The position numbers and the translations under genes were made by a program. A stretch of DNA of 64,000 nucleotides from Linnemannia elongata. Its lineage: Eukaryota; Mortierellomycota; Mortierellomycetes; Mortierellales; Mortierellaceae. Below the pieces are notes generated by a model. The model searched no databases. It had not been told where the DNA came from and worked only from the letters and a program-made list of their open reading frames with translations. Positions 9,562-22,017 of this stretch are shown one piece after another. The DNA lies in contig JAXBDG010000016.1 of NCBI GenBank assembly GCA_036320915.1, positions 1,240,001 through 1,304,000 of the forward strand, in the 5' to 3' direction. The stretch's first letter is position 1. Every line of letters starts with the position of its first letter.

Positions 9562-12500
9562 ACATTCAACACAAAAATATATCTTCATCTCTTCCTTCCA
9601 CTGTTTACAAAGTTGTATGGTAGCAAAGATTCACAAATCCACCGACCAGACCCAAGACCCCTCAGCACAATCCACAGACCCCCAGCACAAACATCAGACC
9701 ACTCCAGCTCTCCAGAAACCTCACCCAAGTTATTTCTACACTCTTCACTTGGGCTGCAATGGTTTAAAAATGGCTGGCAGCGAATTGAATATGAAAGTGC
9801 ACGAGCCAAGGGAGGTTCAGGAACAAAAACGGAACTGATAAACATTGATTGTACCAACAAAAAGGAATTAGTAGGAAAGAGGAAAGTGTAAAGATCCATC
9901 GCCTATGCTCCAGCTCATTCAATTGTGCCATGTCAACACTACCAGGAGGATTCATCCATGGTGCCAACGCTGAAATGCGCCGAACACTGCACACCGTGCT
10001 CCTGGTAGAGTATGATTGGTGCATGGACGTACTGTACATGTACCGACAAGAATCAAAAGCGATGCATATTGTTGCACAATCTCAAAGGAAAAATTAGTGT
10101 AGAGAACGGGAGGGGATGTACCATCTCCAAGCTATGTCTTCTATCCACCTCAACCGACGGGAAATCGCAAGTCTACCTTTCACTCTTTGTCCTCTCTCTC
10201 TGTAATCATGGAAGGATTCGTGCAGCCTGTTTGAAATTTATAAATATCCCGTCTCCCATCATTTCAATCTTTTTTCCTTCTCTCTTTCCATTTCCTTCTT
10301 CCTTTTCCACCCTCTTGCCTCCCTTTATTTCATATCTCCTTTTTATCTTTCCCGCCTTCGTACTCTCTACGACGCCGCCTACATACCTTTTTTATCTTAC
10401 CCTCCCCGTTCTCCTACTCTTTCGTAACTCGACCTCTGTGTAACTCAAAGCTCTCCACTCCCACTCACGTATCCGACAATTGAGTTGTAATGGAAGAAGG
10501 CTACTCCACCAACGAACTGACGCCCATAAACATGATCAAATCACCCATCGACCATTTGCAACAAGGTTGAGACAATGAAGTGAGAAAAGAACGGATAAAG
10601 AGATGAATAGACAATTAACTCCAAAGAAGGCATGGGGAACAAAAATTAGAGAACTTCGTTGATACGTCGATAAACTTCGAAAGTCCATTTCAGTTCTGTT
10701 CCGTTCTGACTTGACACATACTCACAGTGATTTCTTCTTTGGAAGGGTTGAAAGGGGGGTTTAGAGAGGCCACAGTACCAGATGTAATAGCATCAAACAG
10801 AAGGGGATGGAAGAAGGAGAAGAGAGGAGATAAGAACAGAGGTGGATTTGATAAAGGAGTTGGTAGGGAATTGCCCTTCTTGCATCTCATTGTCTAGTCC
10901 ACTCTTTTTTTTAAAAAATCCTTGTTCATACCGCAGACACCATCCAAGATTAAGCCAGATTGCTGAGGATGCGAAAAGTTGTCTTGCGTCATGAGCTTTG
11001 TACGAGCAGAATGGGTGGATCTGATTGCACCAGCATTTATCAAAGCCCATGACCGCAAGACACCTTTCCCCACTCTCAGTAATATAGCTTACCCCTGCGT
11101 TCATAGAGTTCACCACCGTACGAAATTCGTCCGTTATGACTATTTTAATGCCACCGCTGTGTCAACTTTCCTAATAATCGTCGGTGACAAGCAGTATGAT
11201 CCCCTTTACCCAGTGGGTCCCTTATCATCACCCCTCATTCCTTCTTCCCTTCATCTTTGTTCTGTACTTATGAGATTTTGGTGGCAACTTTTCTGTCCAA
11301 TCAGGTTACTGCATTTTCGACCATGTCACCTTGGGGGAAGTATGGGGTTGGACCATGCACTTTTTTTTTTTTTTTTTTTTTGAATCCTGACTCGGATCCA
11401 TTGGAGGGCCGTGCAGTGTGAGTTTATTTCAAAAGAAAAACGAACACTCATAAACGCTTCTATCTTTCCTTTTTCACTCTCTTTTGTTCGTTCCCACTCT
11501 TACTTCTCTCCACTCTCACTCACGACGCCTTGTCTTGCTTCCTTCTTCACGCGCCTTCACCCTTCTCTTTCTTCCATGCAGAACTAGGAGCAAAGATGCC
11601 ATCATCCAAGTATCAAAAGATAGGTGCAAAAAAAGAAGGTCTACCTCCACCGTAGCCAACTCCTCCTTCCCCTCTCACTCCTCACTCTCTTCCTTCCTTC
11701 CCCTTCAGCCATATGGCACTCCCACACCAACAACCACTAAAACACCATCATGTATTTTTTTTCCTTTTTCTCCTCCATACACACCCATACCACCACTCCC
11801 TGTCAAGGTCCTATACAAAACACACACATACCCACTTCCTCAGACGTCAAGGAACGAAAAAAGGTCATTGTAGTAGTAGTAGGTCTTTTGGTCTCATACC
11901 CCCTTGTCCATCCGCCATTGTCCTCTTGACGATCGGTGTCCCGTAGCTCTCTGGTTCTAGTCTTGATACAACTATGGCAACTTTTTTTACTCCACGTTTT
12001 TGTTCCCGAGCACAGAGCGTTTCAAATCCCCCCCTCTTCACATCCCGTGCCCTGTTCCACATGTTCCTCGCTTTCTTTATACCAAAAAAGAAATACCATA
12101 CTGTACCACAGAATAAGCCTGGTCAACTTTGTTCTTCAGTATGAAAGGGGTTCAGGGTGCGTTTATATGTGTCCGAACGGGGTTGCTCACACAATCGAGG
12201 ATATCCACAAAAAACGAAAAAAAGAGAATGATAAAAAAAAAGCTCTGAACATAGACACACTTCGACTAGCGTTCGTCGACTTAACTGTTGGCCATACCAA
12301 GTACCGGACAAGGGCAGTTCGAGACCTTAGGAGATAGAACGACTCACAGAAAAAGTCGTCAGTAAATATCTCTTGAACTGGGTTATTAAACCATAACAGA
12401 TTGGTTGTAAAACATAGTATGCGAGTGAAAAGATGGAGTTTAAGAAGAAAAGAAAGGGAAATTAGTAGTCATGAGTGCTGGTGTTGGTTAGAGGGGTTAT

Positions 12501-15500
12501 TTTTAGGGTGAAGCGCAGAAGATCGATATTTTGCAGTTTGAAGGTTGTGGTAGATAGGTGTGGGGTGGGTTTATGGAGAGAGAGGATGTTTCTATTGTTG
12601 GGGGTTTGATGTTCTTCCTACCTAAACCTCCTTCCTGCCACTTTCTTTAGGTAACTAAGAAATAAAAAACAGGGCATGGAGCAGGACATCCTGGAACGAG
12701 GTTCTCTTCAGGGAGGCAGGAAACCTGAGTGAGGAGTTTGGTGAGTCTAGTCAGGAGTAGCAGTAGCCGATAAAAAATAAAGGATCGCGTTTTCGTGCTC
12801 AATGGCAGAGTCAGCGTGTCTTTGCTATCACCAGCGCTTTTCAAAGGAAGGAGGGCTGCGCCACCGACCGGAGGGAGAGACAAAACTCCACACAACTTAA
12901 CCTTCTCACCCAGATGAAACAACTGGCCCTGGGCCATGACGACGTGGAACTCGTTGGCGCCTCTCAAGAACGCGAGGTGTTGTCGGAGGAACGACCATGA
13001 ACGTATTGCTGATACGGGACTTTAGCATGATTGTCTCGATATGGCGCTCAATTATGCGTTGGTGCTGTTGAAGAGGCTGAAGCAGATGAGGAGGTTGGAG
13101 TTGATTTCAAAGCGGGTACAGGGGCGGATAGTGATTTGGTGTGGACGAAGGAGAAAGGGCCTTAACTGAGGGAAATACTTTCTTGACGATTTTTATTGGT
13201 ACAGGTGCTTTTTTTTTTTTTTCTTTTTGTTGCGGATCAACCGCGCGGTATGTGAGTTGTTTGATATGTGAATGCATATTGCGAATAAAATTATCAGAGA
13301 CGAACAAAGGAGACCTTGGGAAGTATCTGGAAGTTATTATTCGGCGGGTGCGACTCTTGCCAGGCGAGGAAGGTCTCTTAACAAAACCATTGTGCATTCG
13401 GCTCCATGATGGCTGTGTGTATTCCTGGGCCGTTTTCAGTTCTGAATGCGAATACGAGTTGTAAAATTGACCATGCCAGATTAGGCACTGGCAGTTTTAA
13501 GACATCAATTTTGCACTCTGGTCATTTGGGACAATACGGTTCTTTGATGAGGGGGAAGAAGTGTCAAGCAAACGAAAGGATTAAGAAGCGCCCGTGCGAA
13601 AAAATACATCAAAAATCATGTATTTTTAGCATGCTAACGAGCCAATCAGGTCAAATTGATACGTGGAACTTTTGATTTGAAAAACAGGGTCAAAACTTCC
13701 AAAAAAGGCAAATTCGCATTAGCATTAGCATTCGGACGAGAACTGAAAGCCCCCCTGAAAGTTGTGTGTTTGGGAAACGACACTAAGGCAACGGCAACAA
13801 GAAGAGACAGAAGCCGTCTCCCACTGAAACGTTACCGTCATCACGAAATTATTTTTTCGCATCTTGCGCTCTCTTTCATGATGGGCGCAGCACGAGGCGG
13901 AGAAAGAAAAGGTGATTTTGAGTTTGTTGTGGTGTCTGCGCTCCATTCATGTCCGCTTCGACAGAATAGAATAGCGAATCAATAAGAGCATTTGTAGAAG
14001 AACGACATCTTTGCTGGCTAGAGGAGATTGTCCACTCTCTACCAGAGATAACGATGATAGAGAGTAAGCACAAAAAAGACGGACGGTTGAGAAAAAATGC
14101 GATTCGTTGGTGGTAGACATGGACAAGTAAAACAGCCAATTTCAAGATCAAAACTAGAATGCTCCATTAGCTAGCAACGAAAAAGTTTTGTCAAAGTTGA
14201 CCTATTTGCGTCCCTTCTATAGACATATCTCAAAGAGCAACTGATAGTTTGATTTGTCGCATATTTGCACTTTGACCCCTAGATAGATGTGATAATATGC
14301 TAGGCCATTGCTTAGTTTCCATCTTCAGTCCCCTCACACTCAAACTGTGCCATCACTTTCAGCTTTGCCATTACCGTCAGTTTGGCCATCGCCTGCGCTA
14401 TCCCTACACACCGCCCTTCGCCCTCTTCCTCCCTCCCCTACATCCTCGTGTAGTCTCATGTACCTACTCACTTTGCATAATAAATTTTTCTTGACTCCAC
14501 ACTCTTGTCACTTGTCTCTGCACTCTTGTCCCTTGTCTCCACATCTTTGTCTCTTGTTACCCCTCTGTTTTCCTCTCTTCCTTCCTAGCTAAAACCAAGC
14601 CACTAAAACCGTACAAGAGATGATTTCTGCTGTGCTCCCAATACCAACTTCTTCTCTTCTCGTAAGAGGAAACCTTATTTTTGCATGATTGGTTGATGGT
14701 GTGAGAAAAGAAAAAAAAGTTGTATGACGACATCCTGCGTGGCAAATCCGCTCAACGCGGTCAATTTCTTTTTTCAGGGGTATAGGTCGAAGATCATAGA
14801 GTATGTGCACCAAGATTCATGAAATAAGAAAGGCGAAGGGTATAAAGAAAAAAAAACGGATCTACGCTTTGTTCTACGCCGTGTTTTCCCTGTTCAAGGA
14901 GTAGGGAAAAGTCATGTTGATAGGAAAATCGTACGCAACCGGTCGGGAAAATCTCCATAACGAGAATCGTTTTGTCCTTTATAGTAACGCAAAGCATCAT
15001 GTAACAAGAAAATTGCAAGAATAAGATAAGCATATCCATTCAGGTAAACACATAAAACATATCTCTTTGTCCGTATTTTTGAAATGAAAAAGCACATCTG
15101 TCGAATAAGCATAGGGTTGGAGGGAGGGTTGTGTTCATGCAAATGCGAGGAGAAAAGAAAAAAAACACAAAGAGAGAGTGGGTGTGAAACTTAAGGTGCT
15201 ATGGTTCAGGGTGAAGAGCCTAGAAAGTCTGCACAATGCATTGTGCACAGTTTGTACCAGTGTAGACAAGCCGTCCCCAATTGTATATTCTCTTTTTGCG
15301 TGGTCTTCTCCTATTGCATATTCTTACGCCAAAAAATAAGGTGCTCTTACACGCTGTAGAAAGCTCTTCAAATTGCTGGGGCGTAGTATACCCTCCAAAT
15401 GCATGATCCATCTCACTGCATATCCATGGCTGCAGCCAAAGCATATGCAGAAGAGGAGGGTTGACTGAATAATTTTGTTCACAGAAGAATGGCAGAACAG

Positions 15501-15829
15501 CTCAATATTTTTTATGTTTATTCTCCCAGGTGCCCATACCCTTCATCACACCCCGTTTCCACCTCTTTTCTCCTAGTGCCTACTTCTCATTCCCCATTGC
15601 CCTGACTCTCTTTACTTCATCGTCTCTCTTCACCTCTTGTCCTTTCAGCGTTCTTCCGATCCCTATTAATACCCTCCCCTTCTTCCGCCTGTTCCCCCAT
15701 CCTATCCTTCCTTCTCTTCTCATCATCCACAACAATCTCACAACATGTCCACTCAACCGTACAACACCCAATCCACCCAATCGACCCCTCGTACACATCC
15801 CCTCTTTCACCCAATCCTTCTCTCCAGTC
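9562..15829. other. Gene-poor stretch
   Basis: I see no convincing gene. A TATAAATA at about 10239 is followed by a CT-rich leader-like tract (10250-10450) without a coding frame, which looks like an orphan promoter. A 21-base T run at 11361-11381 resembles a minus-strand poly(A) tract, with AATAAA about 45 bases upstream of it, but no target duplication was found. Minus-strand frames at 10793-11116, 12647-12967 plus 12990-13090, and 15220-15444 have locally coding-like composition and may be gene remnants; none matches a family I recognise. Confidence 0.4.
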
Positions 15830-17887
15830 ATGCATGAAACACCTGTCCGACCCACCGCAGCCCTGTTTGACGCTGAATCCGAGTACCAGCAGGTCATTGA
15901 CACCATTAACCGCATCCAGAACCACGGCTTTCCCCACAAGTTGAGCGTCCCCAAGATGGTCATTATTGGTGACCAGTCTAGTGGCAAGTCCAGTGTTCTC
16001 GAGGCCCTCACCAAGCTGTCCTTCCCCCGCGACAAGGACATGTGCACACGTTTTGCCACCCAAGTCAACCTGCGCCGCAGTCCTGCCTTGGACAAGGACA
16101 TCCTGTCCGCTCGAATCGAGGGCGAAAATGACTTCAACAATCTCTTCAGTACCATCCAGTCACCCATGACCTTTGATGGCGTCATCGAGCAAGCCGTCGT
16201 GGTCCTCTGCAAGAGGAGGAACACCGACATCTCTGATAAAGTCTTGGAGATCACTCTGTCTGGCCCCACACAGACACCACTTACCATTGTGGATCTTCCT
16301 GGGTTCATCAACACGACCTCGGACGGCCAGGACAAGAGTCTCCCCAACACTATCAGCGGCATCAACAAGCGCTACATCCAAGATCACCGACAATCATCTT
16401 GGCCGTTGTCCAAGCCAATGTTGATTTGAACACTACCAGGGCTCTGTCTGAGGCCGCGTAGTACGATCCTGAGGGTGGGCGCACCATCCCTATCGTAACC
16501 AAGCCTGACTGCATCCAGAACGGACTGCACCCCGACTGGATCGAGGTGATTCTCAACCGCAAGAAGACCATGCGGCATGGCTATCTAGTCATGCGCAACA
16601 CTGGTTACGACCAGAAGAACCTGACGTGGGAGGCAGCTCGTCAGGAGGAGCAACGATTCTTCGAGTCACACATTTGGAACGCTGTTCCTACCGATCGCAA
16701 GGGCCGTTACGCCGTCGAGAAGTTCTTGAGCAACGTTCTGTTTGAACACATCAGCCGCGAGCTGCCCATCGTAAAGCGCGAGGTCGACGCCGCGATCGAC
16801 ATGTTCAGGAGGGAGCTTGAAGCCTTGGGTACCCCCATTGCTACCACCGCTGTAGCTCGCGAGAAGTTAGTTGAGTCGGCTATGCGCCTCCAGCCGCAGG
16901 TGGTTGCCTTCCTGAACGCTGACTATGACCACAACTACCTCGCTACGCACAAAATCAGGCCCATTTCCAATTCTGGTGAGGACTCCTACTTCATCCGCTC
17001 ATCGCTTCTGAGGCTCTACAAGCAATACTGCTCTGACATGTCGAACAAGGATACTGGTCTGGCCCCCTCTCAGATTGTGGGTCTTGTTGCACGCTACAAG
17101 GCGAACAACCTTCCAGGATTTGTCGATCCTGTTACGTTCAAGGCCATTATCAATGGCCATTTCTTGGACACATGGCGCGCGACCACTAAGGTTCACGTCG
17201 AGACGATGCACAGGCGGCTTTCCGATACCCTCTCGGACTTTATTACCCACAAGGCCAACCCCACCGCCCGCGACGTATTCACCCACGTCTTTGACCGCTT
17301 CTCCCGTATCCGTGCCATCGAGATCGAGAAAACCATGCAGGGCATCATCGATGACGCGGCTACTCCTTTCACCCTCAGCCGCCACTATGCCGAGGCGGTC
17401 CACAAGGTGCGCTCCAAGAACAGTCGGATCCCGTCTCTTTCTCGTGCGCCTTCCTCGGCTGCTGAATTTACCAGTGGCGATAGCGGCGTAATCACCCCCC
17501 CACTCTCGGATCGTGGCTCGCCTCCACCTTCAAAAAACCGAAACTTCAGCGACAGCACAACAGTCCTCCGAGACCGGCTCGCTAGAATCGTTTAGTTCGT
17601 CGCCGCTGATGGTCAATCGGGATGATGTCCACACGGCAGAGGAAATGATCCCCTGCCTACGCGCCTACCTCAAGACCGCCCGTGAGCGCATTGCTGACAA
17701 AGTTTTGATGGAGACCATCGAGCGTCATATGATCAAAGGGATCGAAGATTACTTTTCGATGCTGCTCAAAGCTACCGACGGAGAGCTGCAATGCATACTC
17801 AAGTCCGCCGCACTCAAGCGCCAGTGCAAGGACCTTGAGACTAAGCTCACTGACTTTGAGGGCATTATGGCGGAACTTTCCAAGTAA
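15830..17887 (+). pseudogene. Dynamin-like GTPase, inactivated
   Basis: Starts at the ATG at 15830 (MHETPVRPTAALFD). G1 is GDQSSGKSSVLEALT, G3 is DLPGF, and G4 TKPD follows in VTKPDCIQNG. The middle/stalk region and a C-terminal GED-like segment (about 17620-17880, RAYLKTARERIADKVLMETI) complete the dynamin plan, about 685 codons. Three lesions break it. A one-base loss at about 16389 falls after YIQDHR, where the next frame continues IILAVVQANVDLNTTRALSE. An in-frame TAG lies at 16459-16461. A second frameshift is probably at the A6 run near 17532, just before the GED. Dynamins are membrane-remodelling GTPases; this copy should make only a truncated G domain. Conservation between the lesions indicates recent loss. 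Confidence 0.85.
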
Positions 17888-19019
17888 TCTCTCTCCTGTC
17901 CCATCCTTTTCACCCTCCCCTCCCCCTATATAGTGGGTAAAGTTGGAGGTAGTTTATGAATAACGATAGAGGTTGAACGGATGAGCGAAAGTGAAAGAGT
18001 GAGTGAAGGTTATTGAAGGAGTGCTGAAGAAGAGAAATGCAGTAAAGTGAAGGCACTCTATCCCGCCGATGGTCTTCATCCTTTATATCTTTCAAACCAT
18101 CCCAAGGGAACGTAGCATTATTCATCGTATATGCATAAACTGTTCGAGGTCACCGGCATATATGCAATACATATAGGCCACACCTACTGCCCCTACAGAG
18201 ACTGAAATGGGTACCCTTCGGGTCGAAAGGGATGTATATGTTCTTCGGAGGCACTCAAGCCCACGACTAGGAATTGCGTAAAGTGCGTCGACTCAGGTTA
18301 ACCAAAGTGTCAGAGATCATACCTCATTCTAGACTGGCCAACGATACCAAAATATGCCTTTTTATTTTTCTCCGCAACCTTCAAATGACAATAGATGATA
18401 AAACAAAGACGAGTAAATGCATGCGCACCAAATAAATAATAAGGTAGAGCGTACCTTGTTCACATCCAGCTCATTAACCAACCAAAGTACTTCCTGAGAT
18501 CAAGGGTAAGACCGGCTGTAGTGGATCTCTCGGACGAAGATTGATGGCTATAGGTGCCTTGTAGTCACACCTGGATAGAGGGAAGCAGGGATGCAATTGC
18601 AAACATTACTTTCGTTTGTCTGTGCTTAACTCACCATCACATCATACACTCCTGTATGTGGTGGGCCCTGTAGTCTGACTTGAGCTTGAGTGGACCACGT
18701 TACAGGGAGACATAATGGTGTGAGAAAAGAAAAAAAAAGACCACTTTTAAAACAGAAAGACGAGGAGTAAGAATGACCCATAATGATCAGGCACTGTATT
18801 TGAAAGTCTTGTATATCACAAAATAACAACAGTAAACATTCGAAGATTATAGGTCTGTGCAGGGTCGAAAAAGAGTACCTCTCCAGTGCCATAAGGTTCT
18901 GAGATCTAGACCATGGGCATGGACCAAAAGAGCACTGGTCAAGTTAGGTACCTTCTTTTGACCACGTTGATACACCATCTCTCCATGTTGGCAAATCCAC
19001 TGTCTGTACTTCTGAAGAA
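17888..19019. other. Intergenic region without identified genes
   Basis: Mixed-composition DNA between the dynamin pseudogene and the arsenic pair. The sequence GGTGTGAGAAAAGAAAAAAAA at about 18718 also occurs near 14699, but it is A-rich and short. Nothing else identified. Confidence 0.3.
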
Positions 19020-19028
19020 TATAAAATA
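19020..19028 (+). promoter_or_regulatory. TATA box of the arsenate reductase gene
   Basis: TATAAAATA about 270 bases before the ATG at 19288, followed by a pyrimidine-rich leader and a 5'-UTR intron (19166-19244). Confidence 0.5.
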
Positions 19029-19165
19029 AGTAGTCTTCATCCACACTTTCCCCATTCTTTTCCCATTCTTTATTTCGATTTTCTATTCCGCTCGATCACG
19101 CACCATATTCAAGCACATTCCAACTCCCCCCAGCTCTCGCTTTTCCTGTCACTAACCACCCATTT

Positions 19166-19244
19166 GTAAGTGTCACCAGCATTCCCCCATTCATACGGGC
19201 GGCGTGAACGTGCTCACGTAGACAAACCGTTTTCTAACTGCCAG
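19166..19244 (+). other. Probable 5'-UTR intron
   Basis: Donor GTAAGTG, branch-like TTCTAAC and acceptor TGCCAG, 79 nt, lying between the TATA box and the ATG of the arsenate reductase gene. Predicted from splice signals only. Confidence 0.55.
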
Positions 19245-19287
19245 ATCTTCTTTCCACAATCAAGACAGCCTTTAAGTCTCGCACACA

Positions 19288-19683
19288 ATGACCCACATCA
19301 TGTTCGCATGCGTCCATAACGCAGGACGCTCACAGATGGCTGCTGCTTTTTTTAACAAGCACAGAACTCAGGAAGCCATCAAAGGCATCTCTGCAGGAAC
19401 AAACCCGGCCTCCGAGGTGCATGGCGTTGTCCGCGAAATCATGTTGGAGGTGGGCGTTGACCTTTCCAATATCACTCCGGTCAAGTTGACTCCTGAGCTC
19501 GCTAAGACTGTGAGCACCATTATCACCATGGGATGTGGCGAAACATGCCCGTATGTCCCCGGCGTCAAGATTATTGATTGGAAAATCACCGATCCTAAGA
19601 ACAAAGCCATTGGTGAAGCCCGCGAGATCAGAGACGAGATCGAGGCCAAGATCAAGGTGTTCATCGCAGAGAATAACTATTAA
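19288..19683 (+). CDS. Arsenate reductase, LMW-protein-tyrosine-phosphatase fold
   Basis: The 131-residue protein begins MTHIMFACVHNAGRSQMAAA. It carries the C-x5-R P-loop (Cys8 to Arg14) of the LMW-PTPase/ArsC fold. A second and third cysteine follow in MGCGETCPYVPG (Cys83, Cys87), and there is a W-x3-DP acid motif (DWKITDP, Asp102). This layout matches thioredoxin-coupled arsenate reductases, in which the P-loop Cys attacks arsenate and the other two relay a disulfide. Length is typical of the family (about 130). The best-known fungal arsenate reductase (yeast Acr2p) instead has a CDC25/rhodanese fold, so this type is notable. An ACR3 arsenite exporter gene follows 1.3 kb downstream on the same strand, which supports a detoxification role. 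The alternative, a plain LMW phosphatase, is less likely given the extra cysteines. Confidence 0.88.
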   Translation: MTHIMFACVHNAGRSQMAAAFFNKHRTQEAIKGISAGTNPASEVHGVVREIMLEVGVDLSNITPVKLTPELAKTVSTIITMGCGETCPYVPGVKIIDWKITDPKNKAIGEAREIRDEIEAKIKVFIAENNY

Positions 19684-20584
19684 GGCCAAGAACTGTCTTT
19701 AATATTATACGTTTCTCTGATACCAATTTTTCAGCATCTCTTATCTCCTTCCTATGACTTTCAATAAAAGAACTCCATCCAAGTCTTGGGTTCCGACGAC
19801 TGGTTCTGAATCGTACACATGCGTATCCATCGTCCAAGATCTAGAGCGTATTGACTGTAGTAAAGGCCTGTAAGCTGCCACATACTTGAGCAATGTCGAA
19901 TGCCCTCTCCTGGATTGGTCTGACAGAGCCTAGAACACAGGAACGCTGATGGGGGTGTGTCCTAATGTCGTAATTTTTCAGTGCAGCCTAGTCGAGATTG
20001 GCAACCCAGTCATCAACGGCATCGTTTTCGGATGGGCCTGTAGGGCTTCATGTGAGATTAATGGAAAAATGAGGTGTGCGATTAATTGAGAGCTGAGATG
20101 AGTGATTGAGTGCGAGCAGAAATGTGCGGTGAAGTATGAGTTGAGGTGTGTGATTGAATGCGAGTGATTAGAGGCGTGCGGGAGAAGGCGCGTGTGCAAT
20201 TGGATCCCAATGTGCAATGAGAGGTGAAAGGATGGAGGCAAAGAGAAGATTGAATTAAAACAATTGATCTCAGGTTTCACTGTGGTAGCGTGGGACGGAT
20301 TGAGGACCCTTCGGGTTCGGTGCTTATGTTACACAAGGAAAAGCTTAATAAACTCCGCATCATCACGTGAGAGTCAATGGAAGCATTGATTGGTTCGGAT
20401 TTAACGAGTACCCTGATGGTTATGCACTATTACTCGGATCTTTTTTTTTTTTTTCTTCTTTCTTCATTTTCTTTTCGGAACCCTCCCCCTCCTAAGGGGT
20501 TGAGCCTAGAACTCTATTAAGGAACAAAACTGGATTTGTGTGGAACAGCGTAAGAAACGCATGTGGCTTCCTGTTCCCTTTTTT

Positions 20585-20592
20585 TATATAAA
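20585..20592 (+). promoter_or_regulatory. TATA box of the ACR3 gene
   Basis: TATATAAA followed by a long CT-rich leader with no ATG, then a 5'-UTR intron, then the ACR3 start at 20944. The rest of 19684-20584 is intergenic, with a GTGCGATTAATTGAG-like degenerate tandem near 20070-20160 and a poly-T run near 20440. Confidence 0.55.
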
Positions 20593-20853
20593 CCACCATT
20601 CAACTCTGCAACATCTATCAACCCTCTTCCCAATTTCCACCATTCCCCTTCTCTTCCCTCTATCTTTTCCTTCCCTGTCTCTCTCACTCATACACACTCT
20701 TTCTCTCTCTTTCATACACACACTCCCTCTTATCTTCCTTCCGTATTTCTTTTTTTCATCTTTCCATCCATCCTTCCTTTAACCCATCTTTCTTTCCATC
20801 CTTCCTTTTACCCATCTTTCTTTCCGTCACTGTTGAGTAAGAGATACCTCAAA

Positions 20854-20941
20854 GTAAGTTCCAATCAACGCAATGAACTGACTTGAATATTTTCCCTGAA
20901 CAGTTGTGCATATGCTAACCGCTTTTATATTTGCTCTCAAG
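20854..20941 (+). other. Probable 5'-UTR intron of the ACR3 gene
   Basis: Donor GTAAGTT, branch-like ATGCTAAC and acceptor CTCAAG, 88 nt, ending two bases before the ATG of the ACR3 gene. The start codon is thus created right at the exon boundary. Confidence 0.6.
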
Positions 20942-20943
20942 AT

Positions 20944-22017
20944 ATGTGGGGTCTTTCGCTTATCGATACACTGTTGCCGCTGTGGATCATCATCTGCATG
21001 GTTGGAGGAGTCCTGATCGGTTATTATGTCCCTAACGTCGAGACGGTACTGGACGCTGCCAAGTTTGCAGATGTATCACTGCCCATCGCTATCGGCCTGC
21101 TTGTGATGATGTACCCGGTCTTCTGCCGCATCAAGTACGAGGAACTGGGAGAGCTTTTCAAGGGAAAGTTTATGAGGAACCAAATCATCTTTTCCTTGGT
21201 GGTCAACTGGATCATAGCCCCCCTCTTCATGGTCGCCTTGGCGTGGGCGACATTACCGGACCTGCCAGATTACAGGAGTGGAGTTATCCTTGTCGGTGTT
21301 GCCCGTTGTATCGCCATGGTCCTCATTTGGAATCAGCTTGCAGATGGAAACCAGGAGTTTTGCGCAGTTACGGTGGCTATCAACTCTATTTTGCAGATCG
21401 TCCTGTACGGCCCGCTTGCATACTTTTATGTCGTCATCGTCGGCAAAGGAACCACCTTCCACATCGACATGTGGATCATTGTCAGGAGCGTCCTCATCTA
21501 CATGGGAATTCCGTTGTTGGCTGGCTTCTTGACTCGTTTTGCCCTCCGTCGATTTGCTTGGTACAACAAGACGTTTGTCCCTGCCGTAGGAAAGCTCTCC
21601 TTATTGGCATTACTGTATGTCATCGTCGTTATGTTTGCTCTTCAAGGCCACGAGATTGTCAACGATATCGGGAACGTTCTCCGAACGGCTGTTCCGCTGA
21701 TCTTGTATTTCCTCGCTATCTTTGTCGGAGTCTTGTTCTGGTGCTTGACGACCAAGGTTCCCTACGACATTGCCGTGCCACAGTGCTTCACCGCTGCCTC
21801 TAACAATTTCGAGCTTGCCATCGCCGTTGCTGTGGGTACGTATGGTGTCAAATCCAAGGAAGCCCTTGCAGCGACAATCGGTCCTTTGATTGAGGTCCCC
21901 ATGCTCCTCTTGCTGGTGTATGTCATCAAGTTCGTCCGCGGTCGCTGGTACTCTTCGGAGCTGACTGTCCCAACTGGATCCGAAAAGAACGACGATGCTG
22001 CGGTCGGACAAGAATGA
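20944..22017 (+). CDS. ACR3: Arsenite efflux transporter, ACR3 family
   Basis: The 357-residue polytopic protein has about ten hydrophobic segments, beginning LIDTLLPLWIIICMVGG. Family signatures are clear: GVARCIAMVLIWN with the conserved membrane cysteine thought to bind arsenite, and FTAASNNFELAIAVA in a later helix. ACR3 proteins export arsenite (and often antimonite) across the plasma membrane using the proton gradient. Length and topology are complete. The ATG at 20944 follows directly on the acceptor of a 5'-UTR intron. It lies downstream of and co-oriented with the arsenate reductase at 19288, which would supply arsenite. Each gene has its own TATA box, so they are clustered rather than in an operon. 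Confidence 0.93.
   Translation: MWGLSLIDTLLPLWIIICMVGGVLIGYYVPNVETVLDAAKFADVSLPIAIGLLVMMYPVFCRIKYEELGELFKGKFMRNQIIFSLVVNWIIAPLFMVALAWATLPDLPDYRSGVILVGVARCIAMVLIWNQLADGNQEFCAVTVAINSILQIVLYGPLAYFYVVIVGKGTTFHIDMWIIVRSVLIYMGIPLLAGFLTRFALRRFAWYNKTFVPAVGKLSLLALLYVIVVMFALQGHEIVNDIGNVLRTAVPLILYFLAIFVGVLFWCLTTKVPYDIAVPQCFTAASNNFELAIAVAVGTYGVKSKEALAATIGPLIEVPMLLLLVYVIKFVRGRWYSSELTVPTGSEKNDDAAVGQE

Noticed and set aside
13722..13737. GCATTA tandem near 13722
   Set aside because: Only about two and a half units; too short to be meaningful.
15530..15829. A 100-residue N-terminal extension of the dynamin-like protein
   Set aside because: It would need a GTG start, the sequence is CT-rich leader DNA, and the conserved part begins just after the ATG at 15830.
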